Below, in pieces: positions 7,647 through 16,191 of a stretch of DNA of 64,000 bases. The notes beneath the pieces were generated by a model. The model saw nothing but the letters and a program-made list of their open reading frames with translations, was not told the origin of the DNA and ran no database searches. The position numbers were made by a program, and so were the translations under genes. Positions within the stretch are counted from its first letter, which is position 1, and each line of letters begins with the position of its first letter. The stretch is from Streptomyces sp. CB02366 (lineage in GTDB: Bacteria > Actinomycetota > Actinomycetes > Streptomycetales > Streptomycetaceae). The DNA lies in the NCBI RefSeq assembly GCF_001905905.1, contig NZ_LIVT01000006.1, positions 1 through 64,000 of the forward strand, given 5' to 3'.

Positions 7647-9352
7647 GCCGTCCCCCCGGCGGCCCGGGCGGGCAGCACCCGCAGCCGCAGCGCACTCTCG
7701 TACGGGCCGCCGTACCAGACCGTCTGCCGCGCCGGCCGGCAGTGCTCCGCCGTGCCGACCGGGCCCGGGACGTTCGGATGGCGGTCCAGGTGCGGGAAGT
7801 TGCTGCTGGTCACGTGGACGCGCAGCCGGTGCCCGGCGGCGAAGCGCCACGCTGTGTCCCCGAGCAGCAGGTCGGCGTCGTACGGTTCCTCCGGCGGGGC
7901 GCCGTCCTCGGTCTCCAGCCGGAGACTGGCCTCGGCCACCAGCAGCGAACGCCCGTCCGGGTGTACGTCGGTGAGCTTGGCGACGACGGCGGTGGCGGGC
8001 GCGTCCGAGCCGAAGCGCAGCCGCAGCCGCTGCCGGCCGACGACGTCCAGCGGTTCGGTGAGCGGCTCGGAGGTGTAGAGCAGCACGTCCGGCCTGGTCT
8101 CCAGGTGCGCCTGGTTGAGCGGGCCCGCCGCCAGCCGGCCGAGCTGGAGCACCCGCCCGCCGTGCGAGGGGACCGGGTTCTCCGGGTCGTAGGTGAAGGC
8201 GTCCTGTCCGAAGCCCTCCTGGGGCGGTTCGGGCAGCAGCCGGCCGTCCTCCTCGCCGCCCTCGGGGCCCGCCAGGTACCAGGAGGCGTCCACGGCCTCG
8301 GGCGGGGGCCAGCTCTCGGCGCGGTGCCAGGCGTCGTCGCCGAAGAGGAAGTACCGGACGTCGCCGCCCGCCGCCTCCCCGGCTCTCTCCCCGCCCGGAC
8401 GCAGGTGGCGGTCGAAGAAGTCCATGTGGAGGTCGGCCAGCCGCGCGCCCTGCGCCGAACCGTACGGGCCCGTGTTCACCTCGCCCTGGACCTGCGGGAG
8501 CTGACCGGAGTGCACCCAGGGCCCGACGACCAGCTCGTGCCGCCCGGCCACCGGGTCCCGGGAGCGCATCGCACGGTGCAGCTCGATCGTGCCGTGGGAG
8601 AACACGTCGTACCAGCCGCCCACCGAGAACGTGGGCACCCCGACCTCGTCGAGACGGTAGTCGGCCACCGTCGCCACCTTCCCCGCGAAGATGTCCCGCA
8701 GCCGGCCGGGGAACCCCTCGAAGTCGAGGATCGTCGACAACGGCCAGCGACGCAGCGGAACTTCGGGAGTGGTGAGCAACTGCACGACCTCGGCGACGAC
8801 CGCCCCGTCCACCGGGTCGCCCGCCGCCGCCCGGCGCTGCACCCACTCCAGCGCCGTCAGACCGAGCCAGCTCGTGAGGTGGTCCAGCCGCAGGGCGCCG
8901 CCCAGCTGCTCGGCGTCGAACAGCGCGGAGGTGGACATGGCGGGCGCGATGGCCCGCAGGTGCGGAGGCTTCTCCATGGCGGCCAGCCACTGCACGATCG
9001 CCTGGTACGAGGTGCCCGCCATGGCCACGTTCCCGTCGCACCACGGCTGTCCGGCGGTCCACTCGACGGTGTCGTACCCGTCCGGGCCCTCCCGCGACCA
9101 GTCCAGCGGGGCCCACTCGCCCTCCGAACCGAACCGGCCCCGGGTGTCCTGCACGACCGCCGCGTACCCCCGGTCCACGCACTGGGCCGGGGTCAACGTG
9201 GCAAGACCCAGCTGGGACTTGCCGTACGGCGTGCGGAAGAGGACGGCGGGCGAGGGCGGCCCTTCGGCGGGGCGCCACACATCGGCCCGCAGCACCGTTC
9301 CGTCGCGCATCTCCACCGGCACGTCGTGCTCGACGAGAGTGGTCCTGCCCAT
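7643..9352 (-). CDS. CocE/NonD-family (S15) serine hydrolase
   Basis: A 569-residue protein with a CocE-like alpha/beta-hydrolase domain, nucleophile Ser115 in GTSYQA after WCDGNVAM, an acidic/His region around GPWVHSG, and a C-terminal jelly-roll domain (about 350-560) typical of X-Pro dipeptidyl-peptidase/cocaine-esterase proteins. These cut esters or amides; here the enzyme may hydrolyse or close the ester linkages of the product, or release acids for the ligase encoded next. The ATG overlaps the SDR stop by one base, and its own stop overlaps the ligase start, so it is made with the polyketide enzymes. A second resistance esterase is an alternative. Confidence 0.8.
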   Translation of the reverse strand: MGRTTLVEHDVPVEMRDGTVLRADVWRPAEGPPSPAVLFRTPYGKSQLGLATLTPAQCVDRGYAAVVQDTRGRFGSEGEWAPLDWSREGPDGYDTVEWTAGQPWCDGNVAMAGTSYQAIVQWLAAMEKPPHLRAIAPAMSTSALFDAEQLGGALRLDHLTSWLGLTALEWVQRRAAAGDPVDGAVVAEVVQLLTTPEVPLRRWPLSTILDFEGFPGRLRDIFAGKVATVADYRLDEVGVPTFSVGGWYDVFSHGTIELHRAMRSRDPVAGRHELVVGPWVHSGQLPQVQGEVNTGPYGSAQGARLADLHMDFFDRHLRPGGERAGEAAGGDVRYFLFGDDAWHRAESWPPPEAVDASWYLAGPEGGEEDGRLLPEPPQEGFGQDAFTYDPENPVPSHGGRVLQLGRLAAGPLNQAHLETRPDVLLYTSEPLTEPLDVVGRQRLRLRFGSDAPATAVVAKLTDVHPDGRSLLVAEASLRLETEDGAPPEEPYDADLLLGDTAWRFAAGHRLRVHVTSSNFPHLDRHPNVPGPVGTAEHCRPARQTVWYGGPYESALRLRVLPARAAGGTA

Positions 9353-10167
9353 CAGCGGTTCTCCTCAACGGTCCGTCCGGCGCCCTCGGCGCGGGAGCGG
9401 TTCAGGTGGCGGGTCATGGCGTCACCGGCGGCGGCCCGGCTCGCGGAGGGCTCGACGCGGACCAGCGGGCCGACGCTCATCCGGGCCGGCCGGTCCAGCA
9501 GCCAGGCGACGGTGTCCGCGATGTCCTCCGCGTCCAGCACCGCCTCCTCGGGAACCCCGAGGTCGGCGGGGCGGGCCGCCAGCCGGGTGGAGACCCAGCC
9601 GGGCGCGACGGTCACCGCGCGGACGCCGCGATCGCGGTTCTCCTCGTGGATCAGCTCGGTGAGCCGGTGCACGGCGTGCTTGCTGACGCCGTAGCCGCCG
9701 CTGCCCGGCACCACCTCCGAGCCCACGCCCGAGCCGATGTTCACGACCCAGCCGTAACCGCGTTCCCGCATCCCGGGCAGCACCTCGCGGGCCAGCAGGA
9801 ACGGCACGGTGAGGTTCACCCGCAGCTGCCGTTCCCAGTGCCGTTCCTCGGTCTCGTGGACGGCGGCCAGCCGGATCGCGCCCGCGCTGCACACCAGCAG
9901 TCCGACCGGCCCCAGCGCGTCGGCGGCCGCCGCGACCGCGTCGGCGGGGCCGCCCGGCTCGGCCAGGTCCAGGGCGAGCGGCAGCGCGACGCCCCCGGCG
10001 TCGCGGATCGACTCCGCCACCTCCTTCAGCTCGGGCTCCCGCCGCCCGACCAGCGCCACGGCACTGCCGCGGGCGGCCAGGCGGCGGGCGACGGCGGCCC
10101 CGATGCCGGAGGACGCCCCGGCGACGAGGGCGACCGGGGGGCCCACCGGCTCTCCCGCGGCGCTCAC
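9352..10167 (-). CDS. SDR-family ketoreductase
   Basis: A 271-residue classical short-chain dehydrogenase/reductase. Cofactor motif GASSGIG at 17-23; catalytic Ser146, Tyr159 and Lys163 (YGVSK) are all present. Arg residues just after the second strand (GRREPEL) suggest NADPH. One of four complete SDR active sites in this operon, equal to the number of ketoreductases described for macrotetrolide clusters. Its start overlaps the double-SDR stop (ATGA) and its stop overlaps the CocE start. Expected to reduce a beta-keto CoA thioester; stereochemistry cannot be read from the sequence. Confidence 0.85.
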   Translation of the reverse strand: MSAAGEPVGPPVALVAGASSGIGAAVARRLAARGSAVALVGRREPELKEVAESIRDAGGVALPLALDLAEPGGPADAVAAAADALGPVGLLVCSAGAIRLAAVHETEERHWERQLRVNLTVPFLLAREVLPGMRERGYGWVVNIGSGVGSEVVPGSGGYGVSKHAVHRLTELIHEENRDRGVRAVTVAPGWVSTRLAARPADLGVPEEAVLDAEDIADTVAWLLDRPARMSVGPLVRVEPSASRAAAGDAMTRHLNRSRAEGAGRTVEENR

Positions 10168-11807
10168 CGGCCCTCCACCTGTTCCCGGCCCGATGCCGAC
10201 GGCGCCGATGCCGCCGGCTCCGGGTAGCCCGGCCGGAGCGGGGCCACGTCCCCGAGGCCGAAGCCGCCGTCCACGCGCAGCACCGCGCCGGTCACCCGGG
10301 CGGCCGAACCGCTCAGCAGATGGCCGAGGACGGCCGCCACCTCACGGGGGTCGCCGACCCGCCCGGCCGGGATCCGGCTGATCCAGCCGCGCCGGTGCTC
10401 GGGGCCCGCCGCGTCGCCCATCGGCGTCTCGATGATGCCGGGGGCCACGCAGTTGGCGCGGATGCCGTGGCGGGCCACCGAGACCGCGAGGCCGCGGATG
10501 TACTGGGCCATCGCCGCCTTGCTCGCCCCGTAGTACTCCAGCCCGGCGACCGGACTGAGCGTGGAGCTGACGGAGGAGACCCCGACCACCGCGCCGGGCG
10601 CCTTCTCGTCCCGCCAGCGGGCCGCCAGGTACTCGGTGACGGCGACGAAGCTGTGCAGGTTCACCGCGAACGTCCGGGCGGCGGACGCCGCGTCGCCGCC
10701 GACCGCGCTGAACCCCAGGTGCCCGGCCGCGTACAGCAGCGAGGTCACCCCGCCGGCCGCCTTCCAGGCGCGTTCACCGAGCGAGGCCGCGTCCTCGGGG
10801 TCGGAGAGGTCGCAGCGCAGCGTCCACGCCTGACGGCCCGCCGCCGCGATCCCGGCGGCGACCTCCTCCAGCGCCCCGGTCCGGCGCGCGGCCAGCACCA
10901 CGTCCGCGCCGCGTTCCGCCAGATGCAGGGCGGCGGCCCGCCCGATACCGCTGCTGGCCCCCGCCACCAGGACCGTGTGGCCCAGGAGGTCCCGGCCGGT
11001 GACCGGCGCCGGCTGCTCCGCCGGGGCGCTCCGACGCGGCGCGGGCACGGCGGCGGGCGGCCCGGCGGGCAGCGACGGGATCTGGCCGAGCCCCGCGCCC
11101 CCGTCGACCGGCAGGGTCTCCCCGACCAGGTAGGAGCACCCCTCCGAGACCAGGAAGCCCACGGCGGCGGCCACGTCGGCGGCCGTGGTGGCCCGGCGCT
11201 GCACGAGGTAGCGCAGCAGCCCGGCTTCGGCCGCGGGGGAGAGGCGGTGGCCCAGCTCGGGGGAGTAGCCGGTGACCACGGTGTTGCCGACGACGCCGTG
11301 TCCGGCGACCTCGGTGACCAGGTGCTGCCACCACGCCCGGTCGGCGGCGAGCCGGGCGTGCCGGTCGGGGTCGGTACCAGCGTGCGTCTCGCCCGTCGCG
11401 TCGGTCACCAGGACCAGGCGGCCCCGGCCCGCCGCCGCCATCGCCAGCGCGGCGGCCCGGACCCGCGCCCGCTCCAGGCCGGGCGAGCGCTCCGCGCCGA
11501 ACGCCTCCTCGCCCAGCAGCAGCGCGCAGTACGCGGCCGGAGCGGAACCGGAATCGAGGCCGCGCCCGTGGCCCGGCGCCCCAGTGGCCCCGGAAGCCCC
11601 GGAAGCCCCGGATGCCCCAGTGGCCTCGCAAGCCCCGGTGGCCTCGGGGGCCAGACCGAGGGCGGTGAGCGCGTCGGTGAGGGCGTCGGCCGCCCCGCCC
11701 GGGGCCCCGGCGGCGTCGACGACCACGCGGGCGCTGACCGGCGTCCGCAGCGGGTCCTCCCCCTCGGGCGTCCCCGGCCGCGTCGCCGTGTCGTGTACGT
11801 GGGTCAT
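10164..11807 (-). CDS. Double SDR protein: degenerate N-terminal domain fused to active ketoreductase
   Basis: A 547-residue protein. Residues about 20-245 have an SDR-like fold signature ending in VSEGCSYLVGETLPVDGGAG, but no GxxxGxG cofactor loop and no YxxxK pair, so this half should be inactive. Residues about 285-520 form a complete SDR (GASSGIG, VSSVSS, YYGASK). A Gly/Ala/Ser/Thr-rich low-complexity stretch in the N-terminal half is encoded by 9-bp repeats (11579-11650). Pseudo-SDR plus SDR fusions can act as internal dimers or docking units. ATG 11807 overlaps the KAS stop (ATGA), giving tight coupling to the ketosynthase. Confidence 0.8.
   Translation of the reverse strand: MTHVHDTATRPGTPEGEDPLRTPVSARVVVDAAGAPGGAADALTDALTALGLAPEATGACEATGASGASGASGATGAPGHGRGLDSGSAPAAYCALLLGEEAFGAERSPGLERARVRAAALAMAAAGRGRLVLVTDATGETHAGTDPDRHARLAADRAWWQHLVTEVAGHGVVGNTVVTGYSPELGHRLSPAAEAGLLRYLVQRRATTAADVAAAVGFLVSEGCSYLVGETLPVDGGAGLGQIPSLPAGPPAAVPAPRRSAPAEQPAPVTGRDLLGHTVLVAGASSGIGRAAALHLAERGADVVLAARRTGALEEVAAGIAAAGRQAWTLRCDLSDPEDAASLGERAWKAAGGVTSLLYAAGHLGFSAVGGDAASAARTFAVNLHSFVAVTEYLAARWRDEKAPGAVVGVSSVSSTLSPVAGLEYYGASKAAMAQYIRGLAVSVARHGIRANCVAPGIIETPMGDAAGPEHRRGWISRIPAGRVGDPREVAAVLGHLLSGSAARVTGAVLRVDGGFGLGDVAPLRPGYPEPAASAPSASGREQVEGR
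11579..11650. repeat. Eight 9-bp tandem repeats inside the double-SDR gene
   Basis: Eight consecutive 9-base units, best copies CCCCGGAAG (11588-11596, 11597-11605), then CCCCGGATG, CCCCAGTGG, CCTCGCAAG and relatives. They keep the reading frame and encode Gly-Ala-Ser/Thr triplets in a linker-like segment. Copy number is likely to vary between strains. Confidence 0.8.
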
Positions 11808-13084
11808 GGCAAGTCGCCGCCTTCGTATTCGATGACCATGCTGGTGGCGTCGCCGCCCGCCCCGGAGGCGAGCACCAGCGCGCTGTCGCCCCCGGTCGCC
11901 AGGCCCCCCGCGAGCACCGGGTCGCCCGGCAGGGCCGCGTACGGCTTCAGGGTGTTGGCGCTCGGCGCGATCCGGCTGTGGCGCAGCATGAGGAGGCTGC
12001 CGAGGAGCTTGACCAGGCCGCCGGTCCCGGCGACGTGCCCGAAGACCGCCTCCTGGTTGGTCAGCCGCAGCTCGCCGCCGTACCCGGCCGCCTCCCGCAC
12101 CCCGGCCAGCGCCTGGCACAGGTGGTCCTCGACGAACCTGTTGCCGTCCGCGTAGTCGTTGACGAACGCGAGGTCGCCCAGCCCGCGCCCGGCCGACGCC
12201 AGGGCGGCCAGCACATCGCCCACCACGTTGGCGGGCGGCCCGGTCGCGACGGTGGAGGGGCCGTTGGAGCGGGAGGTGCGCAGATGGGCCCGGTGCAGCA
12301 GCCCCGGGCGGTCCCCGGTCGCCGCCGGGTTCTCCAGGACGACGGCGAGCGCACCCTCCCCGGTGGCGTTGCCGGTCTGGACCTCGTCGTGCGGCCGGAC
12401 GTCGGCGGGGTCGTCGGAGAGCGAGGAGGCGCGGTAGCCGCTGCGCCCGGTGTAGCTGGTGCCGGCGACGAACACCGGGTCCACGGTGGTGTCCACGCCG
12501 ACGACGACCGCCCGGTCGATGTCCCCGCACCGGAACATCTGCTGGACCAGGTGGAGCGTCCGCAGCGCCACGTTGCAGGAGCCCGCCACGCTCAGCGTCT
12601 GGCACGGCAGCCGAAGCCCGGAGGCCACGGTGCCGATCACGCTGGGCGGGGTTCCGTTGAGCCAGTACTCCATGCCGAGGGCGGCGACCCCCTCGTCCCG
12701 GACCAGCCGGTAATAGCGTTCGGTCTCCGGAAAGGCGAACTGGAGCGAGCAGGCGACCAGCGCGGTGCGTTCCGGATCGAGGTCGGCGGCGCTCAGCCCC
12801 GCCTGTTCCAGGGCGCCGTGCACCGCGCCCGTGGCCATCAGCCCGGCGCGCGAGGAGCGGCGGATCTGCCGCTCGGGCAGCGGGAGCACGGCCTCCGGAT
12901 CCCACCCTTCGACCGTTCCGGCGATCCGCAGGGGAAGTCCGGGATGGGCGAACGGGGAGAGGCAGCTCGTCCCGTCGCGCACCACGCGCCAGAAGGTGTC
13001 CAGGTCGGTGCAGGCCCGGCCGTCCGGCCCCGGGAGCACGAACCCGGCGCCGGAGAGCCGCAGCAGCGGCAGCTCAGCAGGCAT
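11804..13084 (-). CDS. KAS-type ketosynthase lacking the first catalytic His (candidate C-O bond former)
   Basis: A 426-residue thiolase-fold ketosynthase of the KAS I/II type. Active-site Cys170 lies in SVAGSCNVAL and the second His (350) in FGHVAGTGG. The first His motif, HGTGT in normal enzymes, reads DYADGN at 310-315, so His is replaced by Tyr. In KAS enzymes the two His residues support decarboxylative Claisen condensation; losing one while keeping Cys fits an acyl-transfer reaction. NonJ and NonK of the nonactin pathway are ketosynthases that form C-O bonds, so this is a candidate counterpart. ATG 13084 has GGGAGG at ideal spacing; it overlaps the previous KAS gene by 11 bases. Confidence 0.8.
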   Translation of the reverse strand: MPAELPLLRLSGAGFVLPGPDGRACTDLDTFWRVVRDGTSCLSPFAHPGLPLRIAGTVEGWDPEAVLPLPERQIRRSSRAGLMATGAVHGALEQAGLSAADLDPERTALVACSLQFAFPETERYYRLVRDEGVAALGMEYWLNGTPPSVIGTVASGLRLPCQTLSVAGSCNVALRTLHLVQQMFRCGDIDRAVVVGVDTTVDPVFVAGTSYTGRSGYRASSLSDDPADVRPHDEVQTGNATGEGALAVVLENPAATGDRPGLLHRAHLRTSRSNGPSTVATGPPANVVGDVLAALASAGRGLGDLAFVNDYADGNRFVEDHLCQALAGVREAAGYGGELRLTNQEAVFGHVAGTGGLVKLLGSLLMLRHSRIAPSANTLKPYAALPGDPVLAGGLATGGDSALVLASGAGGDATSMVIEYEGGDLP

Positions 13085-14462
13085 CGCCACCTCCCAGCAG
13101 CAGCGCGCTGTTGACCCCGCCCACCTGGTAGTTGAAGCTCAGCGCCCGGTCGAACTCCAGGGCGCGCGTCTTCGTGCCGGGCACCGGGTCGAACGAGCAG
13201 ACCGGCGACGGGGTCGCGCAGTTGGCGGTGGGGCAGACCTCGCCCTCGCGCATCATCGTCAGCGTCAGCGCCGCACCCAGGTTGCCCAGCGGGGCGCCGC
13301 TGTGCCCGAAGCACGCCTCCTGCGAACTCACCAGCACCTGACCGGACTTCTCGCCCCACAGGGAACGGACGGCGTTGGACTCGATACGGGTGAACAGCGC
13401 GTCGCCCTCGCCGCCGCCGTTGACGTACGGGATGCGTCCCAGCGACGTGTGATCGCCCAGCGCGCGGCGGGCCGCCTCGGCCAGCCCCGTGCCGCCGGTG
13501 TCGATGGCGACCGCGCTGCTCAGCCCGGAGCGGGTGGTGGCCTGGCCGAGGACCGCGCCGTGGGAACGGGCGCCGCGCGCGGCGGCGTGTTCGCGGCTCT
13601 CCAGGACCAGGGTCACCGAACCGTCGCCGTAGTTCATGCAGTCGCCCGCCGCGTCGTACGGGCGCATCGGCCGGTCGTGGCGGGGTGCGGCCGGCGGGTC
13701 GTCGTTGTGCCGCACGGTGACGGCCTCACGCTCGACGACCTCCCGCAACCGGTGGCCGTGCAGCACCCGCTCGGTGTCGAAGCGGTCCACCCCGGTGACG
13801 ACGACGAGGTCGCTCTGGCCGGAGGCGATCATCGTGCGGGCGATGCCGAGCAGCACCGAGGAGGAGGCGCAGCCGCAGCTCACCGTGTAGTTGGCGCCGG
13901 TCGACCCGAGCAACGCCGCCTGGACCGGGCCGACATCGCTCGACGTGCCCGCCACCAGCAGCCGTACGAAAAGGGACTTGGCGTCCCTCGGGCTGATCGT
14001 CGCCGGGTCCGCGTCGTGCCACGCGCGGTAGCTGTCGTAGTTGCTGTCCACCCCCGCACGGGCGGTCAGCACGTCCGCACCCCGCAACGCGCCCGCCGCG
14101 TGGTCGAGTCCCGCGTCCCGGCACGCCTCGACCAGCGAGACCAGGCCGTAGAGGTGGACGTCGGCGTAGCTGCGCAGATAGCGGGACGGGATGTCGGGCA
14201 GCAGTTCCGCGAACGCCTCCCGGGCCCCGCGCACGGTGCCGTGGTGGAAACCGTCGCGTTCGACGTGGCTGGCGCCGGTGGACGCGGTCGCCCAGACCTG
14301 CGCGGCCGTGCGCACCGGTTCGTCGCCCGCGCCGGGCAGGCAGAAGCCCATGCCGGTGACCAGGGCGTCCCGGGGCCCGGGGGCCCAGGGCCGGGCCGCC
14401 GGGGCGAGCAGCCGCTCGGGCAGCGGGAGGCCGCCCCGCTCCTGGCCGTACTCCTCGCTCAC
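13074..14462 (-). CDS. KAS-type ketosynthase lacking the first catalytic His (second candidate C-O bond former)
   Basis: A 462-residue KAS I/II-like protein with an N-terminal extension of about 30 residues. Cys198 in SCGCASSS and His387 in FGHSGA are retained. The segment aligning with the HGTGT motif of FabF reads VNGGGEGD (347-354), so the first catalytic His is Gly; the following Glu360 still aligns. It is adjacent to, and overlaps, the other His-less KAS gene. The pair could act as a heterodimer or in sequence on the same CoA esters. GTG 14462 overlaps the SDR stop (GTGA). Role in ester rather than carbon-carbon bond formation is inferred. Confidence 0.8.
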   Translation of the reverse strand: MSEEYGQERGGLPLPERLLAPAARPWAPGPRDALVTGMGFCLPGAGDEPVRTAAQVWATASTGASHVERDGFHHGTVRGAREAFAELLPDIPSRYLRSYADVHLYGLVSLVEACRDAGLDHAAGALRGADVLTARAGVDSNYDSYRAWHDADPATISPRDAKSLFVRLLVAGTSSDVGPVQAALLGSTGANYTVSCGCASSSVLLGIARTMIASGQSDLVVVTGVDRFDTERVLHGHRLREVVEREAVTVRHNDDPPAAPRHDRPMRPYDAAGDCMNYGDGSVTLVLESREHAAARGARSHGAVLGQATTRSGLSSAVAIDTGGTGLAEAARRALGDHTSLGRIPYVNGGGEGDALFTRIESNAVRSLWGEKSGQVLVSSQEACFGHSGAPLGNLGAALTLTMMREGEVCPTANCATPSPVCSFDPVPGTKTRALEFDRALSFNYQVGGVNSALLLGGGDAC

Positions 14463-15283
14463 AGAGCCCCCGCGTCCACGTTGACGGCCTGCCCGGTCAT
14501 CCCGCCGGAGAGGTCCGAGAGCAGGAACAGCACCTGGGCCGCGATCTCCTCGGGGCGCACCAGGCGGCGCAGGATGGTGCTGTTGACCGCCCGCTTGAGG
14601 TACCGGTCCCAGGTCAGGTCCGGCGGGCCGTGGTGCTTGGCGATGGCCGCCATGAACGGGTCGCCGTACCGTTCGCCGTCCGTGGCGGCCGGGCTGTCGG
14701 TGAGTCCGGGGCAGACCGCGTTGACCCGCACGCCGAAGGCGCCCAGCTCGGAGGCGAGCGCCTGCGTCATGCCGTTGAGCCCGAACTTCGAGGCGCAGTA
14801 GGAGGTGTTGGCGGGAAGACCGCGCTTCCCGGCGATGGAGGAGACCATCACGATGTTGCCCTCGCGGCGCTCCATCATCCCCGGCACGATCGCCCGCGCG
14901 ACCCGGAAGGCCCCCAGCAGGTTGATGTCGAGGGTCGCCATCCACTGGTCCTCGTCCTGGTCGCACAGGAACGCCTGATCGCGGGCCGCGCCCGCGCAGT
15001 GCACCAGCCGGTCGATCGGGCCGAGCAGTTCCTCGGCCTCCCGGACGGCGGCGCGCACGCTGGCGGCGTCGGTGAGGTCGCCGGGGACCGCCACCGCCCG
15101 CCCGCCGTCCGCCTCGATCCGCTCGGCGAGCAGCCGCAGCTCCTTCTCGCTGCGGGCCATGAGCGCCACCCGGGAGCCGTGGGCGGCGAGCATCGTCGCC
15201 AGGACGGCGCCGATGCCGCTGCTGGCGCCGGTCAGGAAGGTGGTCCTGCCGTGGAGCAGGGTGGGTGCGAAGCCGCTGGTCAT
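14459..15283 (-). CDS. SDR-family ketoreductase
   Basis: A 274-residue classical SDR. GASSGIG near residues 19-25, VSSIAG with catalytic Ser mid-protein, and YCASKFG with Tyr and Lys are intact; the C-terminal GQAVNVDAGAL is typical of FabG-like enzymes. Arg following the second strand suggests NADPH use. ATG 15283 overlaps the neighbouring SDR stop (ATGA), and its own stop overlaps the KAS start (GTGA). One of the four ketoreductase-type genes of the operon, expected to set a hydroxyl stereocentre on a CoA-bound intermediate. Confidence 0.85.
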   Translation of the reverse strand: MTSGFAPTLLHGRTTFLTGASSGIGAVLATMLAAHGSRVALMARSEKELRLLAERIEADGGRAVAVPGDLTDAASVRAAVREAEELLGPIDRLVHCAGAARDQAFLCDQDEDQWMATLDINLLGAFRVARAIVPGMMERREGNIVMVSSIAGKRGLPANTSYCASKFGLNGMTQALASELGAFGVRVNAVCPGLTDSPAATDGERYGDPFMAAIAKHHGPPDLTWDRYLKRAVNSTILRRLVRPEEIAAQVLFLLSDLSGGMTGQAVNVDAGAL

Positions 15284-16191
15284 ACTGTGTTCTCCGCTTT
15301 CTCGGGGAGGTCCGCCGTCGCGGCCGTCGTACGTGTTCCGGGAACCCGGTCGGCCGGGGGCAGGACGCGGGCGGGCAGTCCTCCCGCGTCGACCTCCAGC
15401 ACCGTGCCGGTCACCGAGGGGTTGTCGGCGGCGAAGGCGACCGCCTCCGCCACGTCCCTCTCGTCGCACCAGCGGCGCAGCGGCACATGGCGTCGCAGGT
15501 CGGCCATGTAGGCCGCGTGCCGCTCGCTCGCCGCCGAACGGCGGCGCAGCGCCTCACCGTCGACGACTCCGGGGGCCACCGCGCTGACCCGGATGCCGTA
15601 CTCGCCCAGCTCGGTCGCCCAGGTGCGGGTCAGCGCCTCCACCCCGGACTTGGCCGCGCAGTACGCCGACTGCCCGTACGCGCCCTTGCGGACGGTGGAG
15701 GAGATGTTGACGATGGCGCCGGGCGTCCCGGCGGCCAGCATCGTCTGCGCGGCGTGCCGGCCGACCAGGAAGGTGCCGGTGAGCAGGGACGTCACCACGC
15801 GCTCGAAGTCCTCCAGCGGATGCGGGGAGAGCAGGGGCGGCCCGTCGGGCCGTTCCCTGACGCTCACCAGGCGGCGGGAGAAGTTGTTGCCGGCGTTGTT
15901 GACGCACAGGCCGAGCGGCGGGGCGTCCTCGGCCAGCCGCTCGAAGAGGCCGCCCACCGACCGCTCGTCGGTGACGTCCGCCCGCACGGCGTGCAGGGCG
16001 ATCCCGTCGTCGGCCGCCGTCTTCACGGCGGCGTCCAGACGCTCCGGGTCGCGTCCGCAGATCACGGTGTGCCAGCCCTCGGCGGCGAGATGGCGGGCGA
16101 TGGCCGAACCGAGTCCCCGGCTGCCGCCGGTGACCAGCGCCGTACCGCGAACGCCGTTCTGTGTCAGGGAGATGGACGGGCGATCAGACAC
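15280..16191 (-). CDS. SDR-family ketoreductase
   Basis: A 303-residue SDR with cofactor motif GGSRGLG, NNAG, ISSTVRKG and YCAAKSG, all catalytic residues present. A C-terminal tail of about 25 residues follows the VDAGG strand. GTG 16191 lies 8 bases inside the upstream KAS III gene, so translation is coupled. Together with the neighbouring SDR it probably supplies reductases of opposite facial selectivity, since macrotetrolides contain both enantiomers of nonactic acid; that pairing is an inference. Confidence 0.85.
   Translation of the reverse strand: MSDRPSISLTQNGVRGTALVTGGSRGLGSAIARHLAAEGWHTVICGRDPERLDAAVKTAADDGIALHAVRADVTDERSVGGLFERLAEDAPPLGLCVNNAGNNFSRRLVSVRERPDGPPLLSPHPLEDFERVVTSLLTGTFLVGRHAAQTMLAAGTPGAIVNISSTVRKGAYGQSAYCAAKSGVEALTRTWATELGEYGIRVSAVAPGVVDGEALRRRSAASERHAAYMADLRRHVPLRRWCDERDVAEAVAFAADNPSVTGTVLEVDAGGLPARVLPPADRVPGTRTTAATADLPEKAENTV

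Noticed and set aside
6063..8078. Very long plus-strand open frame opposite the ligase and hydrolase genes
   Set aside because: Encoded residues are Arg/Pro/Gly/His-rich with no family motif; typical antisense shadow of high-GC codon use.
7643..9352. CocE-type hydrolase as the NonR counterpart
   Set aside because: NonR in the literature lies next to nonS and is of small esterase type; the 4013-4870 hydrolase fits both, so the CocE protein was left unassigned.
13084..13090. GTG 13090 as start of the KAS gene
   Set aside because: GGGAGG would abut it; spacing to ATG 13084 is normal.
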